The notes under the pieces: generated by a model | What the model was told of the DNA's origin: nothing | Databases searched by the model: none | Seen by the model: the letters and a program-made list of their open reading frames with translations, nothing else | Assembly (NCBI RefSeq): GCF_011634835.1 | Contig: NZ_SIRP01000001.1 | Location: 2,996,289 to 3,060,288, forward strand | Length of the DNA stretch: 64,000 bases | Source of the DNA: Isoptericola sp. BMS4 | Lineage (GTDB): Bacteria > Actinomycetota > Actinomycetes > Actinomycetales > Cellulomonadaceae | Direction of reading: 5' to 3' | Translations under genes and position numbers: made by a program | Shown here: in pieces, positions 45,451-53,592 of the stretch | Position numbering within the stretch: position 1 is the first letter of the stretch | Layout of the letters: each line of letters opens with the position of its first letter

Positions 45451-47016
45451 TCAGCCCTGCTCGTGGCGCAGCGTCCGCAGCGCCAGGAGCGCCGCGGCCA
45501 GCACCACGAGGGCACCGATCACGGAGGTGAGGGCGGCACCGCCGGTGAACGCCGCGTGGGCGGAGTCCAGCAGGGCCTGCGCCTGCTGGTCGGGCAGCCC
45601 CGCGGCCACCTCGGTGGCGCCACCCAGGGTCTCGGCGGCGGTCACGGCGTCGACTGCGGGCACGCCGACCGGGACGACGACGGCCGCGTGGTAGGCGGCG
45701 GTGAGGATGCCGCCGAGCACTGCCGTGCCGAGCACGGCGCCGACCTCGTACGCGGTCTCGGAGATCGCGGACGCGGCGCCCGCCTTCTCCGCCGGGACCG
45801 TCGAGACCACCAGGTCGTTCGACAGCGTCTCGGCGGCCCCGACGCCGATCGCGAGCACGACGAACGCCACCCCGATGAGCAGCGCCTCGTCCCGGCCCGC
45901 CACCGCCGCGGTGAGCAGGTAGCCGAGCGTGGAGAGCGTGAGCCCGCCCGCGATCACGTGCGCCGGCCGCACGTGCCGCACGACGCGCACGGCGGCGAGG
46001 CCGGCGACGACCATCGCGACCGTGCCCGGCAGCAGCACCAGCCCCGCACGCACCGGCGACAGGCCCGCCACGAGCTGCAGGTCCTGGGAGACGAAGAAGA
46101 TGAACCCGATCATCCCGAACACGGACAGCAGGTTGACCAGCACGCTGCCGGTGAACGCGGGGACGGCGAACAGCCGCACGTCGAGCATCGGGTCGGGGCG
46201 GCGCAGCTGGCGCCGCACGAAGGCGACGCCCGCGAGCGCGCCGACCGCGAGGCAACCGACGGCGACCACGGTGAGGCCGTGCTTCGCCAGCTCCTTGATC
46301 GCGTACACGACGGGGGTCATGGCGGCCATGACCAGCACGATCGAGAGCACGTCGAGGCGACCCGGCGCCGGGTCACGGGACTCGGGCACGAAGATCGGCG
46401 CCAGCACCAGCAGGAGCACCAGGACGGGGACGGCCAGCAGGAAGACCGACCCCCACCAGAAGTGCTCGAGCAGCACGCCGCCGACGATCGGGCCGACGGC
46501 GGAGCCCCCGGCGAACGCGGAGCCCCAGATCGCGATGGCCAGGCGCCGCTCGGTGCGGTCGGTGAAGACGTTGCGCAGCAGCGACAGGGTCGAGGGCATG
46601 AGCATCGCGCCGAAGAAGCCGAGCGCGGCGCGGGCGGCCACGAGGGAGCCCGCCGTGGGAGCGAACGCGGCGAGCGCCGAGACCGCGGCGAAGCCGACCG
46701 CGCCGACGAGCAGCATGCGGCGGCGGCCGAGGCGGTCGGCGAGGGAGCCCATCGGCACGAGCAGCCCGGCCAGCACCAGCGAGTAGGCGTCGACGATCCA
46801 GAGCAGCTGCGTGCCCGACGGGGCGAGCGCCACGGAGATCTGCGGCAGCGCGAAGCTCAGCACGGTGTTGTCGATCGAGATCAGCAGCACCGGGAGCATG
46901 AGGACGGCGAGCGCCGTCCACCGGCGCCAGGCCGGCGACCGGTCGGGGGTCCCGGCGGTCGGGGTACGACGCGCGTCCGGGCCGACGGGAGGTGTCGTCA
47001 GGAGGGTCGAGGTCAC
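45451..47016 (-). CDS. MFS drug efflux transporter, DHA2 (SmvA/QacA-like)
   Basis: 521 residues with about 14 hydrophobic segments. Marks: SIDNTVLSFALPQI near TM1, MGSLADRLGRRRMLLVGAVGF (motif A), and WGSAFAGGSAVGPIVGG (motif C). The DNTVL-x-x-ALP pattern is the SmvA/QacA lineage that exports quaternary ammonium and dyes; specificity here is inferred only. GTG at 47016 follows an A/G-rich stretch. Divergent from a TetR regulator (112 bp between). Confidence 0.92.
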   Translation of the reverse strand: MTSTLLTTPPVGPDARRTPTAGTPDRSPAWRRWTALAVLMLPVLLISIDNTVLSFALPQISVALAPSGTQLLWIVDAYSLVLAGLLVPMGSLADRLGRRRMLLVGAVGFAAVSALAAFAPTAGSLVAARAALGFFGAMLMPSTLSLLRNVFTDRTERRLAIAIWGSAFAGGSAVGPIVGGVLLEHFWWGSVFLLAVPVLVLLLVLAPIFVPESRDPAPGRLDVLSIVLVMAAMTPVVYAIKELAKHGLTVVAVGCLAVGALAGVAFVRRQLRRPDPMLDVRLFAVPAFTGSVLVNLLSVFGMIGFIFFVSQDLQLVAGLSPVRAGLVLLPGTVAMVVAGLAAVRVVRHVRPAHVIAGGLTLSTLGYLLTAAVAGRDEALLIGVAFVVLAIGVGAAETLSNDLVVSTVPAEKAGAASAISETAYEVGAVLGTAVLGGILTAAYHAAVVVPVGVPAVDAVTAAETLGGATEVAAGLPDQQAQALLDSAHAAFTGGAALTSVIGALVVLAAALLALRTLRHEQG

Positions 47017-47116
47017 AGGGGGCGCCCTTTCACACGGCGGGGCGGCCGGGGCGGCACCGAAGGACGAGGTGCCGAACTTCCAAACCGTCCAGCCGGTACA
47101 GTAACACTGGTCGCAC

Positions 47117-47122
47117 TAGGCT
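47117..47122 (+). promoter_or_regulatory. -10 box for leaderless TetR gene
   Basis: TAGGCT 6 nt before ATG 47129. Confidence 0.5.
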
Positions 47123-47128
47123 GTCGAC

Positions 47129-47689
47129 ATGCCTCCCGCCCCCGCGGCCCGCGCCAAGGTCCTGCACGCGTACGCCGAGCTCCTCGTGTCCTCGGGCGAG
47201 CGCTCCGCCACGCTCGACGCCGTCGCCGAGCTCGCCGGTGTCTCCAAGGGCGGCCTGCTCTACCACTTCCCCTCCAAGGAGGCGCTCGCCGAGGGCCTCA
47301 TGGAGCACCTGCGCGAGCTCACCGCCGCCGACGTCGCCGCCATGCGGGCGGCTCCCGACGGCGCCGTGGACTACCTGCTGCGCACCTCGACCGTCGTCGA
47401 CGGGGAGTTCGGGCTGACCTACCTCGCCATCACCCGGCTCGCGCAGGGCCCGTACCCGCAGGCACGCGCCGTGCTCGACGAGGCCCACCAGGCGTGGACC
47501 CTGGCCGTGCGCGACGAGATCGACGACCCCGTGCTGGCCCGCGCCGTCTTCCTCCTCGGCGAGGGTCTGTACTCCCTCGCCGCGGTGGGCGCCGGGACGC
47601 AGGACCCGACGGACATGGACGACCTGCTGGCGCTCGTCACCCAGGTCGCCGAGACGCGACGAGCCGCCCCCGCGCCGCGGCGCGGCTGA
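47129..47689 (+). CDS. TetR family transcriptional regulator
   Basis: 186 residues with the helix-turn-helix at about 10-50 (VLHAYAELLVSSGERSATLDAVAELAGVSKGGLLYHFPSKEAL) and an all-helical ligand domain. The SKGGLLYHFPSKEAL recognition helix is typical for TetR repressors of MFS pumps. ATG at 47129 is 6 nt after TAGGCT and lacks a Shine-Dalgarno. It is divergent from the SmvA-like exporter, so it probably represses it; the 112-bp gap contains an ACCG-TCCAGC-CGGT half-palindrome near 47085 but no perfect operator. Confidence 0.92.
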   Translation: MPPAPAARAKVLHAYAELLVSSGERSATLDAVAELAGVSKGGLLYHFPSKEALAEGLMEHLRELTAADVAAMRAAPDGAVDYLLRTSTVVDGEFGLTYLAITRLAQGPYPQARAVLDEAHQAWTLAVRDEIDDPVLARAVFLLGEGLYSLAAVGAGTQDPTDMDDLLALVTQVAETRRAAPAPRRG

Positions 47690-47710
47690 GAGCGCCCGTC
47701 CGCCGCAGGC

Positions 47711-48679
47711 TCAGCCCGTCTTCTTCTCCTCGCCCTTCTTGCGGGACGACGACCTGCCGGACGACGTCGTCGACTTGCCGGACCGTCCGGACGTCGTCGA
47801 CGTCGAACCGGACTTGGAACCGGACTTCGAGCCGGACTTCGAGGACGACGATCTCGATCCCCGTGACGAGCCCTTGCCCTCGGTGCCGCCCCTGTCGCCC
47901 TTGGCGCCCTCGACGCTGCGGCGCAGCGCGTCCATGAGGTCGATGACCTCCGCCTCGGACGACTCGGGCTGCTCGCCGAACGTGTCGGCGGTGTCGACCG
48001 TGTCCCCCTCGGCGAGCTTGGCGTCGATGAGCTGGCGCAGCTGCACCTGGTACTCGTCCTCGTACTCCTCCGGGGAGAAGTCCGCCTCGTAGCTCGACAC
48101 GAGCTGCGCGGACATCGCCAGCTCCCGGTCCGAGACCGTCGTGGAGCCGTCGAGGGAGCCGAACTCGGCGGCGCGCACCTCGTCGGCCCACAGCAACGTC
48201 TGCAGCACCAGCACCTCGTCGCGCACCCGCAGGGCCGCGAGCCGGGTGCGCTGACGCAGCGCGAACTTCACGACGGCGGTGCGGTCGGTCTCCTCGAGCG
48301 TGCGGCGCAGCAGCACGTACGCCTTGGGGCTGTCGGACGCGGGCTCGAGGTAGTAGGTGCGGTCGTACATGATCGGGTCGATCTGGTCGCTCGGGACGAA
48401 CTCGACCACCTCGATCTCCCGGTTCGTCTCCGCCGGCAGCGAGCGCAGGTCGTCGCGGGTCAGCACCACGGTGCGCTCGCCGTCGTGGTACGCGCGGTCG
48501 ATGTGCTCGTACGGCACCTCGTCGCCGTCGAGCTCGCACACGCGCCGGTAGCGGATGCGCCCGCCGTCCGCGTCGTGCACCTGGTGCAGGGGCACGTCGT
48601 GGTCCTCGGTGGCGCTGTACACCTTGACCGGGACGTTGACGAGGCCGAACGTCACGGCACCCTTCCAGATCGCCCTCAT
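47711..48679 (-). CDS. ku: Ku protein (bacterial NHEJ)
   Basis: Ku dimers bind broken DNA ends and recruit LigD. The 322-residue product begins MRAIWKGAVTFGLVNVPVKVYSATED and contains the full Ku core (DPIMYDRTYYLEPASDSPKAYVLLRRTLEE, AMSAQLVSSYEADFSPEEYEDEYQVQLRQLIDAKLAEG). The C-terminal tail from about residue 255 is very rich in Ser, Gly and Lys, including three tandem 12-nt units (47805-47840) giving SKSG repeats and a KKGEEKKTG end; in mycobacteria a basic tail supports DNA bridging. LigD lies about 5.8 kb away on the other strand. Confidence 0.95.
   Translation of the reverse strand: MRAIWKGAVTFGLVNVPVKVYSATEDHDVPLHQVHDADGGRIRYRRVCELDGDEVPYEHIDRAYHDGERTVVLTRDDLRSLPAETNREIEVVEFVPSDQIDPIMYDRTYYLEPASDSPKAYVLLRRTLEETDRTAVVKFALRQRTRLAALRVRDEVLVLQTLLWADEVRAAEFGSLDGSTTVSDRELAMSAQLVSSYEADFSPEEYEDEYQVQLRQLIDAKLAEGDTVDTADTFGEQPESSEAEVIDLMDALRRSVEGAKGDRGGTEGKGSSRGSRSSSSKSGSKSGSKSGSTSTTSGRSGKSTTSSGRSSSRKKGEEKKTG
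47805..47840. repeat. 12-bp tandem repeat in ku tail
   Basis: Three copies of GA(A/G)CCGGACTT(G/C) encode the SKSG units of the Ku tail. Slippage would keep frame. Confidence 0.7.
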
Positions 48680-48693
48680 CGCTCCATCGTGAC

Positions 48694-48915
48694 TCAACCC
48701 ACGAGTCCGAGCACCCCCACGACGCCCACGAGGACCGCGAGCACCACCGAGACGCCGACCAGCACGGCGTGCACGGTGTAGAAGCGCGTCGGCCGGCCGG
48801 CGTCGTCGCGCGCACGCGGGTCCTTGGTCACGCGGCGCCAGAACTGCGGCCAGACGACCAGGTTCCAGACGGCGGCGACGATCAGGACGAGGGACCAGAG
48901 GATTCCGAGCTCCAC
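48694..48915 (-). CDS. SCO4848-family small membrane protein
   Basis: 73 residues: VELGILWSLVLIVAAVWNLVVWPQFWRRVTKDPRARDDAGRPTRFYTVHAVLVGVSVVLAV... with two membrane helices and the family's central WPQFWRRV-x-KDPRA and FY-x-VH motifs. Function unknown; the family is widespread in actinobacteria. GTG at 48915 is 7 nt after GATACT (48928-48923), and the gene start overlaps the end of the upstream synthetase gene by 34 bp. Its promoter therefore lies inside that gene. Confidence 0.88.
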   Translation of the reverse strand: MELGILWSLVLIVAAVWNLVVWPQFWRRVTKDPRARDDAGRPTRFYTVHAVLVGVSVVLAVLVGVVGVLGLVG

Positions 48916-49685
48916 GTGTCCGAGTATCGCGCACCGTCGACCGTGCCCGGGACCAGCGCCTCGGCGACGGCACCGAGCCCCTGCACCGCGGCGTACCGGC
49001 CGTCGGCGGCCGAGCGGGCGGGGTCGTCGAGGGCGTGCACCTCGTCGTGGATCCGCTCCATCGACGTGTCGAGCGACCAGGCGACGTCGGCCGCGAGCTT
49101 GAGGGAGTCCACGAGGTGGCGCGGCACGTCCTTGTCGTACTTGTAGTAGATCTTGTGCTCGAGGCTCGCCCAGAAGTCCATCGCGATCGTCCGCAGCTGG
49201 ATCTCGACCACGACGTCCTCGCTGCGGTCCGACAGGAACACGGGCACGCGCACGATGAGGTGCAGGCTCTTGTAGCCGTTGGGCTTGGGGGTGGCGATGT
49301 AGTCGCGCTCCTCGAGGATCTCCAGGTCGCGCTGGCGCAGGATCATCTCGCGCACCCGGTAGATGTCGGAGACGAACCCGCACGTCACGCGGACGCCCGC
49401 GAGGTCGCACATCTGCTCGCGGATGGCGTCGGCGGTCAGCGGGATCCGCTTGCGCTCCGCCTTGGCGAGGATCGACGCCGGCGTCTTGAGCCGCGAGCTG
49501 ATGTGCTCGATCGGGTTGTGCTCCTGGTCGAAGTAGAGCTCGTCACGCAGGATCGAGACCTTCGTCATGACCTCGTCGACGCCGAACTTGGCCAGCAGCA
49601 TCACGTGCCGCATGTCGTCGGGCAGGTCCCGCGGGACGGCGACGGACGGCCCGTCGCCGGGTCGCGCGGTGGCGCGTGCGTTCAC
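48882..49685 (-). CDS. Small RelA/SpoT-type GTP pyrophosphokinase
   Basis: 267 residues: a stand-alone (p)ppGpp synthetase domain with no hydrolase (HD) or TGS/ACT domains. Family motifs are SSRLKTPASILAK (64-75), AGVRVTCGFVSDIYRV (about 96-111), DYIATPKPNGYKSLHLIV (128-144) and EIQLRT (161-166) followed by FWASLEHKIYYK. Single-domain SAS proteins make (p)ppGpp or related alarmones and can bear toxicity without a hydrolase partner; none is next to it. GTG at 49685 has TAGGTT (49698-49693) 7 nt upstream. Confidence 0.9.
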   Translation of the reverse strand: MNARATARPGDGPSVAVPRDLPDDMRHVMLLAKFGVDEVMTKVSILRDELYFDQEHNPIEHISSRLKTPASILAKAERKRIPLTADAIREQMCDLAGVRVTCGFVSDIYRVREMILRQRDLEILEERDYIATPKPNGYKSLHLIVRVPVFLSDRSEDVVVEIQLRTIAMDFWASLEHKIYYKYDKDVPRHLVDSLKLAADVAWSLDTSMERIHDEVHALDDPARSAADGRYAAVQGLGAVAEALVPGTVDGARYSDTWSSESSGPSS

Positions 49686-49692
49686 ACCGGCG

Positions 49693-49698
49693 AACCTA
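49693..49698 (-). promoter_or_regulatory. -10 box for leaderless RelA-like gene
   Basis: TAGGTT on the minus strand, 7 nt before GTG 49685. Confidence 0.45.
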
Positions 49699-49746
49699 CG
49701 AACGCAACCTGAACGGATCCTGAGTGCGGCTCCGGGGGCGGGTGCC

Positions 49747-50418
49747 TCACGACAGCAGGCCGTGGTGCAGGGCGCGCAGCACGGCGCGCGTACGGTCGCG
49801 GGTGTCGAGCTTCAGCAGCACCTGGGACACGTGGTTCTTCACGGTCCCCTCCGCGAGGTGCAGCAGCCCGGCGATCTCCCGGTTTGAGCAGCCCTGGGCC
49901 ACGAGTCGCAGCACCTCGGTCTCCCGTGCGGTGAGCTCCTGGACGAACGCCTCGTCGTCGGGCAGGGCGCCGCCCGCGCGGACGGCACGCAGCAGGCGGG
50001 CGGTGACGGCCGGCTGGACGTACGTGCCCCCGGCGGCCAGGGTGCGCACGGCGGCGGCCAGCTGCTCCACGGTGACGTCCTTGAGCAGGTAGCCCGCCGC
50101 TCCCGCGCGCAGGGCACGGAGCACGAGCTCGTCGTCGTCGAACGTCGTCAGGACGAGCACCGGGACGGGGCAGCCGCGCTCCCGGAGCTCCTCGAGCGCC
50201 CACAGCCCGTCACGGCCGGGCATGCGCAGGTCGAGCAGCACGACGTCGGGGACGTGCGCGACGACCTCCTCCACGCCCGCCTCCCCGTCGTCCGCCTCGG
50301 CGACCACCTCGAGGCCGCCGGCGATCTCGAGCAGGCTCCGGATGCCCTCGCGCACCAGCGTCTGGTCGTCGACGAGCACCACCCGCAGCACGCCGCCCTC
50401 GCCCGGCCCGCCCGTCAC
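49747..50418 (-). CDS. NarL/FixJ-family response regulator
   Basis: 223 residues. Receiver domain (about 10-125) with phosphoacceptor Asp in VVLLDLRMPG and conserved DD, T/S and K (VLTTFDDDE, GYLLKD). C-terminal LuxR-type helix-turn-helix (ELTARETEVLRLVAQGCSNREIAGLLHLAEGTVKNHVSQVLLKL). GTG at 50418 overlaps the histidine kinase stop by 4 bp (GTGA). It should control the divergent ABC exporter through the palindrome at 51590-51630, which is inferred. Confidence 0.94.
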   Translation of the reverse strand: MTGGPGEGGVLRVVLVDDQTLVREGIRSLLEIAGGLEVVAEADDGEAGVEEVVAHVPDVVLLDLRMPGRDGLWALEELRERGCPVPVLVLTTFDDDELVLRALRAGAAGYLLKDVTVEQLAAAVRTLAAGGTYVQPAVTARLLRAVRAGGALPDDEAFVQELTARETEVLRLVAQGCSNREIAGLLHLAEGTVKNHVSQVLLKLDTRDRTRAVLRALHHGLLS

Positions 50419-51554
50419 GACGCCGCCCGCCGCGGCAACGTCGCCTCGAGCCGGAACCCCGCCCGCCCGTCGTACCGGACCCGGCCGCCGAGGGCGTCGA
50501 GCCGTTCCGTGATGCCGCGCAGGCCGTGGCCCGGTCGCACCTCACCGGGTGCGTGCCCGTCGTCGTGGGCGACCAGCACCAGCTCGCCGTCGGCCGCGGT
50601 GACGGCGAGGCGGAGCACCCTCGCCCCTTGCGCGTGCCGGACGGAGTTCGTGACCGCCTCCTGCGCGACCCGCACCAGCGCGGCCGTCTGCTCCTCGTCC
50701 GCGGCGACGTCGTCGTCGACCGCGACCTCCACGCGCGGCTGCGGCACGGCGGCCGCGACGGCGTCGAGCGCCTCGCGCAGGTCCGGCGCACGGCGGCGCA
50801 GCTCCCCCACCGTGGCGCGGACGTCGCCGAGCAGCTCGCGCGCGACGCCGCGCGCCCGGGCCACGTGCTCCCGGCCGTCCTCGCCGGCGCGGTGCGTGGC
50901 GGACTCGAGCTCGAGCGTGAGCACGGTGAGCTGGTGGCCGATCAGGTCGTGGAGCTCGCGGGCGATGCGCAGGCGTTCCGACGCGCGGCTCGCCTCGTCG
51001 CGCAGCACCGCCGCCGCGGCGAGCTCGGCGTGGGCGACGGTCAGCTCGGTGCGCATCCGCTGCTCGCGCTGCAGGGCCGCGCTCACGAACGCCGAGCCCA
51101 CCTGGAGCAGCAGGTACAGGCCGGTGCCGAACAGCACCTCCCACGGGACGACCTCGTCGCCCCGCTGCCCGGCCGCCACGACCTGGCTCGCCGCGAGGAC
51201 CAGGGAGTTCGCCAGGACCACCAGTCCCGTCACCCACCAGGCCACGACGTACGTGCTCGCCGCCGCGCCGAAGACGAGCAGGATGGGCAGCCACCCCGCC
51301 CCCGGCACGCCGACCACGAGCACCGCCGCGAGCGCCGTCTGCGCCGCGATCCCCGCGACCGCACGGCCGCTGCCGCGCGGCTGCTGCACGGCGACGACGG
51401 TGACGACGACGTAGGCCAGTGCGGCGAGCACCCACACCGCGACGGGGACGAGGAACACCTGCGGTTCGACGACGACCGGCACGAGCGCCAGCACCGCCAC
51501 GCACACGACGAGCACGCTCATCCCGGCCATCGTCTCGGCTCCCGGTCGTCGCAC
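50415..51554 (-). CDS. Sensor histidine kinase (HisKA_3, DesK-like)
   Basis: 379 residues. Six hydrophobic segments in the first 165 residues, a short helical linker, then HisKA_3 dimerisation with the phospho-His in RIARELHDLIGHQL, and a HATPase_c domain (VRVAQEAVTNSVRHAQG, GHGLRGITERLDALGG). This is the NarX/DesK type that pairs with NarL-type regulators. Start chosen at GTG 51554 because TACCGT is 6 nt upstream; the in-frame ATG at 51530 with GGGAG nearby would be 8 residues shorter. Signal unknown; membrane sensing is likely given the large membrane part. Confidence 0.92.
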   Translation of the reverse strand: MRRPGAETMAGMSVLVVCVAVLALVPVVVEPQVFLVPVAVWVLAALAYVVVTVVAVQQPRGSGRAVAGIAAQTALAAVLVVGVPGAGWLPILLVFGAAASTYVVAWWVTGLVVLANSLVLAASQVVAAGQRGDEVVPWEVLFGTGLYLLLQVGSAFVSAALQREQRMRTELTVAHAELAAAAVLRDEASRASERLRIARELHDLIGHQLTVLTLELESATHRAGEDGREHVARARGVARELLGDVRATVGELRRRAPDLREALDAVAAAVPQPRVEVAVDDDVAADEEQTAALVRVAQEAVTNSVRHAQGARVLRLAVTAADGELVLVAHDDGHAPGEVRPGHGLRGITERLDALGGRVRYDGRAGFRLEATLPRRAAS

Positions 51555-51589
51555 GTCACCACGGTATGGCACCCTCCGCACACCCGACC

Positions 51590-51630
51590 CGTGCCGGAGG
51601 TCATGGCTGCGGGTCGTGACGTCCGGCACG
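51590..51630. promoter_or_regulatory. Palindrome between histidine kinase and ABC genes, candidate response-regulator site
   Basis: Left arm CGTGCCGGAGGTCATG (51590-51605) and right arm CGTGACGTCCGGCACG (51615-51630) match as an inverted repeat with 14 of 16 paired and a 9-nt spacer. It sits 36 bp upstream of the histidine kinase start and 37 bp upstream of the ABC start. A second perfect 12-bp palindrome CGGGCCGGCCCG follows at 51636-51647. Confidence 0.6.
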
Positions 51631-51666
51631 CGCGCCGGGCCGGCCCGCGTTCCTAGCGTCGAGGAC

Positions 51667-52467
51667 ATGACGGCGATCAGCGTGACCCACCTGCACAAGG
51701 CCTACCGGCGCCGGCGGCGCACGACGGTGGCGGTCGACGACGTGAGCCTCACCGTGGACGAGGGCGAGATCGTCGGGCTGCTCGGCCGCAACGGAGCCGG
51801 GAAGTCCACGACGGTCGAGACGGTCGCGGGCCTGCGCACGCCCGACCGCGGCGAGGTACGCGTCCTCGGGCTGGACCCGAGGGCGGACCGCGCCCGAGTG
51901 CGCGGGGTCCTGGGCGTCCAGCTGCAGGAGCCGCGCCTGCACGACGCACTGACGGTGCGCGAGCTCGTGCGGCTGCACCGCAGCTTCCACCGCGCGGGCC
52001 GGGACCCCGACGAGCTCATCGACGCCGTCGGCCTCACCGACGCGCGCGACACCCGCGTCGAGAAGCTGTCGGGCGGGCAGCAGCAGCGCACCTCGGTCGC
52101 AGCGGCGCTCGTCGGCGACCCACGGGTCGTGATCCTGGACGAGCTGACCTCCGGGCTCGACCCGGAGGCGCGCCACGGCATGCTCTCGATGGTCCAGGGG
52201 ATCCGCGCCGCCGGGGTCACCGTCCTGCTCGTCAGCCACCACATGGACGAGGTGGAGCGGCTCTGCGACCGCGCCGTCGTGCTCGACGCCGGCCGCGTGG
52301 TGGCGTCCGGGTCGCCCGCCGGCCTCGTGGCCGAGGCGGGACTGCCGCGCGACGGCCGCCTGGAGGACGCCTATCTCGTCCTCACGGGCGCCGCGACGGG
52401 CGCGACCTCCCGAGGGCAACGCCGGCACCCGTCCGCGGCCGCACACGCCCCGGAGGCCACCCGATGA
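51667..52467 (+). CDS. ABC transporter ATP-binding protein
   Basis: 266 residues. Walker A GRNGAGKST (about 40-48), Q-loop LQE, signature LSGGQQQR, Walker B VVILDELTSGLDP and H-loop SHH. The ABC-2 drug/daunorubicin-export subclass (DrrA/CcmA-like). ATG at 51667 has GAGGA just upstream and a TAGCGT -10-like hexamer 7 nt before. Overlaps the permease start by 4 bp (ATGA). Divergent from the two-component system, the layout of antibiotic- or peptide-sensing exporters. Confidence 0.93.
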   Translation: MTAISVTHLHKAYRRRRRTTVAVDDVSLTVDEGEIVGLLGRNGAGKSTTVETVAGLRTPDRGEVRVLGLDPRADRARVRGVLGVQLQEPRLHDALTVRELVRLHRSFHRAGRDPDELIDAVGLTDARDTRVEKLSGGQQQRTSVAAALVGDPRVVILDELTSGLDPEARHGMLSMVQGIRAAGVTVLLVSHHMDEVERLCDRAVVLDAGRVVASGSPAGLVAEAGLPRDGRLEDAYLVLTGAATGATSRGQRRHPSAAAHAPEATR

Positions 52468-53261
52468 CGACGGGCACCACCACGACGACCGACATGCCGG
52501 CTCCCGCCCGTCCACCCGCGCGCGCCTGGGGCGCCATGGTCGCCGCCGAGGCGCGGATGGTCGCGCGGGACACGGGCGGGCTCGTCGTCCCGCTGGGCAT
52601 GCCCGTGCTGATCCTCGTGATGAACGGCGTCGCGTTCGACACCGGCCAGGTCGTCCCCGGGACCGGGGGCGCCACGGCGTTCAGCCTGTACGTGCTGCCG
52701 CTCACGCTGACGCTCGTCGTCGCGACCGTCGGGGTGATCAACATGCCGAGCTTCCTAGCCGCGTACCGGCGCACCGGGATCCTGCGGCGCCTCGGGGTCA
52801 CCCCCGCGTCCCCCGCCATGGTGCTGGTCGCCCAGGCGCTGGTCGGGGTCGTGCAGATCGCCCTCGGCATCGCCGTGGCGTGCGTGGTCGCCGCGCTGGC
52901 GTTCGACGCGACGGCGCCCGCGTCGCCTTGGCTCGCGGTCGGGGTGCTGGCACTCACCGTCGCGGCGATGTACGGCGTGGGGATGCTCGTGGCGGCGGTG
53001 GCGCCGACGCCGCAGTCAGCGGTCGCGCTCGGGCTCGTCGCGTTCTTCGCGATCGCGGCCGTGGGCGGGATGTTCGGTCCTCGCGAGAACCTGCCCGACG
53101 TGCTCGCCCAGGTCGGTGGCTACCTGCCCTTCGGGGCGGCGGTCGACGGCCTGGGCGCCGCTTGGGCAGGCGTCGCCGTGCCGGCGTCGTCGTGGCTGGG
53201 ACTCAGCCTCGCGACGGTCGTACCGGGTGCGCTGGCCGCCTGGCTGTTCCGCTGGGAGTAG
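52464..53261 (+). CDS. ABC transporter permease (ABC-2 type)
   Basis: 265 residues with about six hydrophobic segments (residues 40-60, 75-100, 115-145, 155-175, 185-205, 235-260) and an N-terminal Thr-rich tail. The pattern NMPSFLAAYRRTGILRRLGVTPAS is typical of DrrB-type permeases. ATG at 52464 overlaps the ATPase gene stop (ATGA), so the two subunits are coupled. Confidence 0.9.
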   Translation: MTTGTTTTTDMPAPARPPARAWGAMVAAEARMVARDTGGLVVPLGMPVLILVMNGVAFDTGQVVPGTGGATAFSLYVLPLTLTLVVATVGVINMPSFLAAYRRTGILRRLGVTPASPAMVLVAQALVGVVQIALGIAVACVVAALAFDATAPASPWLAVGVLALTVAAMYGVGMLVAAVAPTPQSAVALGLVAFFAIAAVGGMFGPRENLPDVLAQVGGYLPFGAAVDGLGAAWAGVAVPASSWLGLSLATVVPGALAAWLFRWE

Positions 53262-53265
53262 TGGC

Positions 53266-53538
53266 TCAGAGGCCGACGGCGTCGAGCTTGGCCGTCAGCT
53301 CCGCGTCGGTCGGCTCCACGAAGAACTCGCCGTCGGGGAAGACGACGACCGGGATGTTCTTGCGCCCGCTGATCGCCTCGGCGTCGTCGGCACGCGTCGG
53401 GTCGGCCACCAGGTCCACGTTCACGTACTCCGTGCCGCGCGCGTCCAGCACACGCTTGGCGCGGCGGCAGTCGCCGCACCACGTGGCCCCGTACATCGTG
53501 AGGGTGGTCGGCCGCTTGATGTCCTCGGTCGTCGTCAT
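53266..53538 (-). CDS. Glutaredoxin-like protein, mycoredoxin type
   Basis: 90 residues of the glutaredoxin fold: TLTMYGATWCGDCRRAKRVLDARGTEYVNVDLVAD with redox motif C21-G-D-C24, and cis-Pro IPVVVFPDG. Actinobacterial mycoredoxins use mycothiol instead of glutathione. The ATG at 53538 has TATGGT (53551-53546) 7 nt upstream; ATG at 53550 is less likely. Redox partner not shown. It ends 4 bp past the convergent permease. Confidence 0.9.
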   Translation of the reverse strand: MTTTEDIKRPTTLTMYGATWCGDCRRAKRVLDARGTEYVNVDLVADPTRADDAEAISGRKNIPVVVFPDGEFFVEPTDAELTAKLDAVGL

Positions 53539-53592
53539 GGCCGCCACCATACCCCCGGGGGGTGAGTGCTCCGTCCGCGGACCGGGGGCCGC

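Noticed and set aside
47747-47860. Repeats in the ku tail as a CRISPR or other array
   Set aside because: The repeats are 12 nt in frame with the Ku protein and encode SKSG units; there are no spacers.
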